Source: Nomia melanderi | Lineage: Eukaryota; Arthropoda; Insecta; Hymenoptera; Halictidae | Assembly (NCBI RefSeq): GCF_051020985.1 | Contig: NW_027475146.1 | Span: 744,001-808,000 of the forward strand | DNA: 64,000 nt | Reading direction: 5' to 3' | Shown here: piece after piece, positions 58,528-64,000 of the stretch | Numbering within the stretch: position 1 is the first letter of the stretch | Layout of the letters: each line of letters opens with the position of its first letter | Program-made: the position numbers and the translations under genes | Notes under the pieces: model-generated | What the model was told of the DNA's origin: nothing | The model's input: the letters and a program-made list of their open reading frames with translations, nothing else | Database searches by the model: none

Positions 58528-59578
58528 CCTCGGACCACCAGAGGCCGAGAAAACTACCGTCTCATGAGGCTGGACACTCAGGGTCAGGGAAAAATCCAAT
58601 ATATATCTGGTGATATCGCGGGTGTTATTAGAGATAGCGCAATAAACCAAAGTGCATTGACTGCAGGAGGCCCTGGCGCATGAATCTGTGCAGCGGGAAC
58701 GACCTCGGACCACGAGGGGCCGAGAAAACTTCTGTCTCATGGCGCCGGACACTCAGGATCAGGGAAAAATCCAATATATATCTGGTGATATCTCGGGTGC
58801 TATTAGAGATAGCGCAATAAACCAAAGGGCATTGTCTGCAGGAGGCCCTGGTGCATAAATCTGTGCAGCGGGATCGACCTCGGACCACCAGGGGCCGAGA
58901 AAATCACCGTCTCATGGGGCCGGACTGTCAGGGTCAGGGAAAAATCCAATATATATCTGGTGATATCTCGGGTGCTATTAGAGATAGCGCAATAAATCAA
59001 GGTGCATTGTCCGTAGGAGGCTCTGGCGCATGAATCTGCGCAGCTGGAACGACCTCGGACCACGAGGGGCCGAAAAAGCTACAGTCTCATGGGGCCGGAC
59101 ACTCAGGGTCAGGGAAACATCCTAATATAAATCTGGTGATATCTCGGGTGCTATTACAGATAGCGCAATAAATCAAAGTGCATTGTCTGCAGGAGGCCCT
59201 GGCGCATGAATCTGTGCAGCGGGAACGACCTGGGACCACCAGGGGCCGAGAAAACTACCGTCTCATGGGGCCGGACACTCAGGGTCAGGGAAAAATCCAA
59301 TATATATCTGGTGATATCTCGGGTGCTATTAGAGATAGCGCAATAAATCATAGTGAATTATCTGCAGGGGGCCCTGGCGCATGAATCTGTGCAGCGGGAT
59401 CGACCTCGGACCATCAGGGGCCGAGAATACCATCGACACATGGGGCCGGACTGACAGGGTCAAGGAAAAATCCAATATATATCTGGTGATATCTCGGGTG
59501 CTATTATAGATAGCGAAATAAATCAAAGAGCATTGTCTGTAGGAGGTACTGGCGAATGAATCTGTGCAGCAGGAACGA

Positions 59579-59753
59579 CCTCGGACCACCAGGAGCCGAG
59601 AAAATTACAGATATTCGGAATCCGTCACCCAAGGTCATGTAAAAATCCAGCATATATCTAGTGATATCTCGGGTGCTATTAGAGATAGCGCAATAAATCA
59701 AAGTGAATTATCTGCAGGGTGCCCTGCCGCATGAATCTGTGCAGCGGGAACGA
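59579..59753 (+). repeat. Type B monomer 32
   Basis: Copy of the unit at 53,341, offset 6,238 bp. Confidence 0.88.
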
Positions 59754-60452
59754 CCTCGGACCACCAGGGGCCGAGAAAACCTCCGTCTCATGGAGCCGGA
59801 CACTCAGGGTCAGGGAAAAATCCAATATATATCTCGTGATATCTCGGGTGCTATTAGAGATAGCGAAATAATTCAAAGTGCATTGTCTGCGGGAGGCACC
59901 GGCGCATGAATCTGTGCAGCGGGAACGACCTCGGAGCACAAGGGGCCGAGAAAACCACCGCCTCATGGGGTCGGACACTCAGGGTCAGGGAAAAATCCAA
60001 TATAAATCTGGTGATATCTCGGGTGCTATTACAGATAGCGCAATAAATCAAATTGGATTGTCTGTAGGAGGCCCTGGCGCATGAATCTGTGCAGCGGGAT
60101 CGACCTCGGACCACCAGGGGCCGAGAAAACTACCGTCTCATGAGGCTGGACACTCAGGGTCAGGGAAAAATCCAATATATATCTGGTGATATCCCGGGTG
60201 TTATTAGAGATAGCGCAATAAACCAAAGTGCATTGACTGCAGGAGGCCCAGCGCATGAATCTGTGCAGCGGGAACGACCTGGCTCCACCAGGGGCCGAGA
60301 AAACCATCGACACATGGGGCCGGACTGTCAGGGTCGGGGAAAAATCCAATATATATCTGGTGATATCTCGGGTGCTATTACAGATAGCGCAATAAATCAA
60401 AGTGGATTGTCTGTAGGAGGCCCTGGCGCATGAATCTGTGCAGCGGGATCGA

Positions 60453-60627
60453 CCTCAGACCACCAGGGGCCGAGAAAATTACAGATATTCGGAATCCGTC
60501 ACCCAAGGTCATGTAAAAATCCAATATATATCTGGTGATATCTCGGGTGCTATTACAGATAACGCAATAAATCAAAGTGCATTGTCTGTAGGAGGCCCTG
60601 GCGCATGAATCTGTGCAGCGAGAACGA
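60453..60627 (+). repeat. Type B monomer 33, recombinant right flank
   Basis: Third copy of the recombinant form seen at 47,161 and 48,513, with the same GATAACGC downstream. Last B in the window. Confidence 0.88.
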
Positions 60628-60874
60628 CCTCGGACCACCAGGGGCCGAGAAAACCACCGTCTCATGGTGTCGAACTGTCAGGGTCAGGGAAAAATCCAAT
60701 ATATATCTGGTGATATCTCGGGTGCTATTAGAGATAGCGCAATAAACCAAAGTGCATTGTCTGCAGGAGGCCCTGGCGCATGAATCTGTGCAGCGGGATC
60801 GACCTCGAACTACCAGGGGCCGAGAAAACTACCGACACATGGGGCCGGACACTCAGGGTCGTGGAAAAATACAA

Positions 60875-61920
60875 TATATATCTGGTGATATCTCGGGTGC
60901 TCTTACAGATAGCGAACTAAACCAAAGTGAACTATCTGCAGGGGGCCCTATCCCATGAATCTGTGCTGCGGGACCGACCTCGGACCACCAGGGGCCGAGA
61001 AAACTACAGTCTCATGGGGCCGGACCCTCAGGGTCAGGGAAAAATCCAATATATATCTGGTGATATCTCGGGTGCTATTAGAGATAGCGCAATAAACCAA
61101 AGTGCATTGTCTGCAGGAGGCCCTGGCGCATGAATCTGTGCAGCGGGAACGACCTCGGACAACCAGGGGCCGAGAAAACCACCGTCTCATGGAGTCGGAC
61201 ACTCAGGGTCAGGGAAAAATCCAACATAAATCTGGTGATATCACGGGTGCTATTACAGATAGCGGAATAAATTAAAGTGCATTGACTTTAGGAGGCCCTG
61301 GCGCATGAATCTGTGCAGCGGTATCGACCTCGGACTACCAGGGGCCGAGAAAACCACCGACACATGGGGCCGGTTACTCAGGGTCAGGGAAAAATACAAT
61401 ATATATCTGGTGATATCTCGGGTGCTCTTACAGATAGCGAACTAAACCAAAGTGAACTATCTGCAGGGGGCCCTATCCCATGAATCTGTGCAGCGGGACC
61501 GACCTCGGACCATCAGGGGCCGAGAAAACTACAGTCTCATGGGGCCGGACCCTCACGGTCAGGGAAAAATCCAATATATATCTGGTGAAATCTCGGGTGC
61601 TATTAGAGATAGCGCAATAAACCAAAGTGCATTGTCTGCAGGAGGCCCTGGCGCATGAAGCTGTGCAGCAGGAACGACCTCGGACAACCAGGGTCCGAGA
61701 AAACCACCGTCTCATGGAGTCGGACACTCAGGGTCAGGGAAAAATCCAACATAAATCTGGTGATATCACGGGTGCTATTACAGATAGCGGAATAAATTAA
61801 AGTGCATTGACTGTAGGAGGCCCTGCCGCATGAATCTGTGCAGCGGTATCAACCTCGGACTACCAGGGGCCGAGAAAACCACCGACACATGGGGCCGGTT
61901 ACTCAGGGTCAGGGAAAAAT
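60875..61920. repeat. 3-monomer (525 bp) tandem duplication: 60,875-61,395 and 61,400-61,920
   Basis: GCGAACTAAACC, GGGCCCTATCCCATG, ATGGAGTCGGACAC, AACATAAATC, GAATAAATTAAAGTG and GCGGTATC recur three monomers downstream. The GCGGTATC / GGTTACTCAGGG unit appears once more at 63,253. Confidence 0.84.
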
Positions 61921-62552
61921 CCAATATATATCTGGTGATATCTCGGGTGCTATTACAGATAGCGCAATAAATCAAAGTGCATTGTCTGTAGGAGGCCCTG
62001 GCGCATGAATCTGGGCAGCGGGAACGACCTCGGACCGCCAGGGGCCGAGAAAACTACCGTCTCATGGAGCTGGACACTCAGGGTCAGGGGAGAATCCAAT
62101 ATATATCTGGTGATATCTCGGGTGCTCTTACAGATAGCGAACTAAACCAAAGTGAACTATCTGCAGTGGGCCCTATCCCATGAATCTGTGCAGCGGGAAC
62201 GACCTCGGACCCACAGGGGTCGAGAAAAACACCGACACATGGGGCCGGACACTCAGGGTCGGGGAAAAATACAATATATATCTGGTGATATCTCGGGTGC
62301 TATTACAGATAGCGCAATAAATCAAAGTGCATTGTCTGTAGGAGGCCCTGGCGCATGAATCTGTGCAGCGGGAACGACCTCGGACAACCAGGGGCCGAGA
62401 AAACCACCGTCTCATGGGGCCGGACTGTCAGGGTCAGGGAAAAATGCAATATATATCTGGTGATATCTCGGGTGCTATTAGAGATAGCGCAATAAACCAA
62501 AGTGCATTGTCTGCAGGAGGCCCTGGCGCATGAATCTGTGCAGCGAGAACGA

Positions 62553-62902
62553 TTTCGGACCACCACGGGCCGAGAAAACCACCGACACATGGGGGCGGAC
62601 ACTCAGGGTCAGGGGAAAATCCAATATATATATGGTTATATCTCGGGTGCTATTACAGATAGCGCAATAAATAAAAGTGCATTGTCTGTAGGATGCCCTG
62701 GCGCAGGAATCTGTGCAGCAGGAACAACCTCGGACCACCAGGGGCCGAGAAAACCACCGTCTCATGGGGTCGGACTGTCAGGGTCAGGGAAAAATCCAAT
62801 ATATATCTGGTGATATCTCGGGTGCTATTACAGATAGCGCAATAAATCAAAGTGCATTGTCTGCAGGAGGCCCTCGCGCATGAATCTGTGCAGCGGGAAG
62901 GA
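62553..62902. repeat. Recurring region V dimer, copy 5 of 5
   Basis: Starts TTTCGG, with GGTTATATCTCGGG and AATAAATAAAAGTGC. The first monomer type appears again alone at 63,078. Confidence 0.82.
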
Positions 62903-63178
62903 CCTCGGACAACCAGGGGCCGAGAAAATCACCGTCTCATGGGGCCGGACTGTCAGGGTCAGGGAAAAATGCAATATATATCTGGTGATATCTCGGGTGC
63001 TATTAGAGATAGCGCAATAAACCAAAGTGCATTGTCTGCAGGAGGCCCTGGCGCATGAATCTGTGCAGCGAGAACGACTTCGGACCACCACGGGCCGAGA
63101 AAACCACCGACACATGGGGGCGGACACTCAGGGTCAGGGGAAAATCCAATATATATATGGTGATATCTCGGGTGCTAT
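62843..63178. repeat. Copy of 45,176-45,511
   Basis: The CGGGAAGGACCTCGG, ATGCAATATATATC and ACTTCGGACCACCACGGG states recur in the same order 17,667 bp apart, the longest-range near-identical match I found. Confidence 0.78.
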
Positions 63179-63543
63179 TAGAGATAGCGCAATAAACCAA
63201 AGTGCATTGACTGTAGGAGGCCCTGGCGCATGAATCTGTGCAGCGGTATCGACCTCGGACTACCAGGGGCCGAGAAAACCACCGACACATGGGGCCGGTT
63301 ACTCAGGGTCAGGGAAAAATCCAATATATATCTGATGATATCTCGGGTGCTATTACAGATAGCGCAATAAATCAAAGTGCATTGTCTGTAGGAGGCCCTG
63401 GCGCATGAATCTGGGCAGCGGGAACGACCTCGGACCACCAGGGGCCGAGAAAACTACCGTAACATGGGGCCGGACCCTCAGGGTCAGGGAAAAATCCAAT
63501 ATATATCTGGTGATATCTCGGGTGCTATTAGAGATAGCGCAAT

Positions 63544-64000
63544 AAACCAAAGGGCATTGTTTGCAGGAGGCCCTGGCGCATAAATCTGTGCAGCGGGATC
63601 GACCTCGGACCACCAGGGGCCGAGAAAATCACCGTCTCATGGGGCCGGACTGTCAGGGTCAGGGAAAAATCCAATATATATCTGGTGATATCTCGGGTGC
63701 TATTAGAGATAGCGCAATAAATCAAGGTGCATTGTCCGTAGGAGGCTCTGGCGCATGAATCTGCGCAGCTGGAACGACCTCGGACCACGAGGGGCCGAAA
63801 AAGCTACAGTCTCATGGGGCCGGACACTCAGGGTCAGAGAACATCCAATATAAATCTGGTGATATCTCGGGTGCTATTACAGATAGCGCAATAAATCAAA
63901 GTGCATTGTCTGCAGGAGGCCCTGGCGCATGAATCTGTGCAGCGGGAACGACCTGGGACCACCAGGGGCCGAGAAATCTACCGTCTCATGGGGCCGGACA
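63544..64000. repeat. Third, partial copy of the 52.6 / 58.8-kb block
   Basis: From AAAGGGCATTG through GCGCAGCTGGAACG and GCCGAAAAAGCTACAG the sequence follows 58,819 onward (offset 4,725). The AAACATCCTAAT insertion state is replaced by GAGAACATCCAAT, a net loss of 2 bp against that copy. The copy runs off the window edge. Confidence 0.82.

Larger units (their letters stand above)
53590..58700. repeat. Block 53,590-54,040 repeated at 58,264-58,700
   Basis: The GGCACCGGCGCATG unit, the CTCGGAGCAC / AATATAAATC unit and the CAGAGGCCGAG / CATGAGGCTGGAC unit recur in order. The offset changes from 4,674 to 4,662 across the 12-bp deletion at 58,451. Confidence 0.82.
52581..60054. repeat. 36-monomer (6,238 bp) duplication: 52,581-53,816 and 58,819-60,054
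   Basis: About 1.24 kb recurs with GCGCAGCTGGAACG, GCCGAAAAAGCTACAG, AAACATCCTAATATAAATC (+1 bp) and GAATACCATCGACACATGG in both. The offset matches 36 x 175 corrected for the six net length changes between the copies. Confidence 0.86.
1..64000 (+). repeat. 175-bp satellite DNA array, 367 monomers, filling the window
   Basis: The same unit recurs from the first base to the last. Taking CCTCGGACC as m1, units begin at 1, 176, 351 and so on to 63,952, all in one orientation, with no unrelated sequence between them. Consensus landmarks: CTCGG/CCGAG arms at m2-m22, GGGTCA at m54-m59, an A run then an AT-alternating tract at m63-m80, GATATC at m85-m90, a dimorphic TTACAG/TTAGAG at m101-m106, CTGTAG/CTGCAG at m134-m139, and GGCGCATGAATCTGTG at m148-m163. 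Most monomers differ from the consensus at a handful of positions; B-type cores differ more. Tandem satellites of 150-180 bp typify centromeric and other heterochromatin in plants and animals, so a eukaryotic source is inferred. The family is not recognised. Both array ends lie outside the window. Confidence 0.97.
41586..64000. repeat. Array region V: shortened monomers and large recurring blocks
   Basis: About 128 monomers. Cores reading CCGACACATGGGGCCGGAC and GGACTGTCAGGGTC are common; they occur only sporadically earlier (near 13.68, 17.36, 20.33, 25.5 and 40.4 kb). Eight shortened monomers of 150/151 bp and one of 163 bp occur only here. Other length changes are in units starting at 41,761 (-1), 52,815 (+1), 54,041 (-1), 55,265 (-1), 59,053 (+1), 60,104 (-1) and 63,778 (-1). 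Blocks of 1-1.6 kb recur at 4,850, 6,238 and 4,725 bp. Confidence 0.82.

Noticed and set aside
1..64000. CRISPR array, because of regular repeats
   Set aside because: The 175-bp units are contiguous and similar along their whole length; there are no short repeats with unique spacers.
1..64000. Fixed alternating dimer structure (350-bp basic unit)
   Set aside because: Class 1 and class 2 monomers follow each other irregularly, and no marker alternates every second unit over any long stretch.
1..64000. Bacterial or phage repeat region
   Set aside because: No bacterial gene, promoter or terminator occurs in 64 kb. A monomer array of this length and nucleosome-scale period is characteristic of eukaryotic satellite DNA.

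Overview
The whole 64,000-base window is one uninterrupted head-to-tail array of a single satellite DNA monomer of 175 bp. I followed the repeat phase by eye through the window, taking the recurring CCTCGGACC as monomer position m1. This gives 367 complete monomers, starting at 1 and ending at 63,951, plus the first 49 bp of another. All are in the same orientation. About 336 are exactly 175 bp long and 31 carry a net length change. I see no protein-coding gene, RNA gene, transposon, promoter, terminator, origin or CRISPR array. The open reading frames are by-products of the repeat: 175 is not a multiple of three, so every frame meets a stop within about two monomers, and the few longer frames sit exactly where a 1-bp deletion makes one unit 174 bp.

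An array of this kind points to a eukaryotic chromosome, most likely constitutive heterochromatin (centromeric, pericentromeric or subtelomeric). I do not recognise the family and cannot name the organism. The monomer is about 53% G+C by hand count of a consensus. A G+C-rich block (m1-m62) is followed by an A/T-rich centre (m63-m133) with an EcoRV site at m85-m90, then a G+C-rich tail. Its length suits one nucleosome plus linker; that is inference.

Regions, by diagnostic variants: (I) 1-12,252, with frequent type B monomers and short repeats of 3 to 13 monomers; (II) 12,253-20,937, a nested set of recent 0.3-1.6 kb duplications with a local B version, ending at a 64-bp deletion; (III) 20,938-26,884, with no B monomers and a block repeated 4.2 kb downstream; (IV) 26,885-41,585, with the derived C and D monomers and E monomers; (V) 41,586-64,000, with shortened 150/151-bp monomers, an exact 350-bp tandem duplication, a 1,026-bp six-monomer tandem repeat, and larger blocks recurring every 4.2-6.2 kb.

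The main structure beyond the basic repeat has three parts. First, there is a monomer subfamily (B, with derivatives C and D; 38 copies) in which a 36-bp core matches the ordinary monomer at only 18 of 36 positions, while length and flanks are conserved. Second, there are reciprocal sub-monomer recombinants between B and ordinary monomers. Third, the duplications are layered and multi-scale, with no fixed higher-order period. These are the expected traces of unequal exchange and gene conversion. I found no gene-based system here. Nothing was aligned by software; identities, counts and block edges are by eye, and block edges are good to roughly 10-30 bp.
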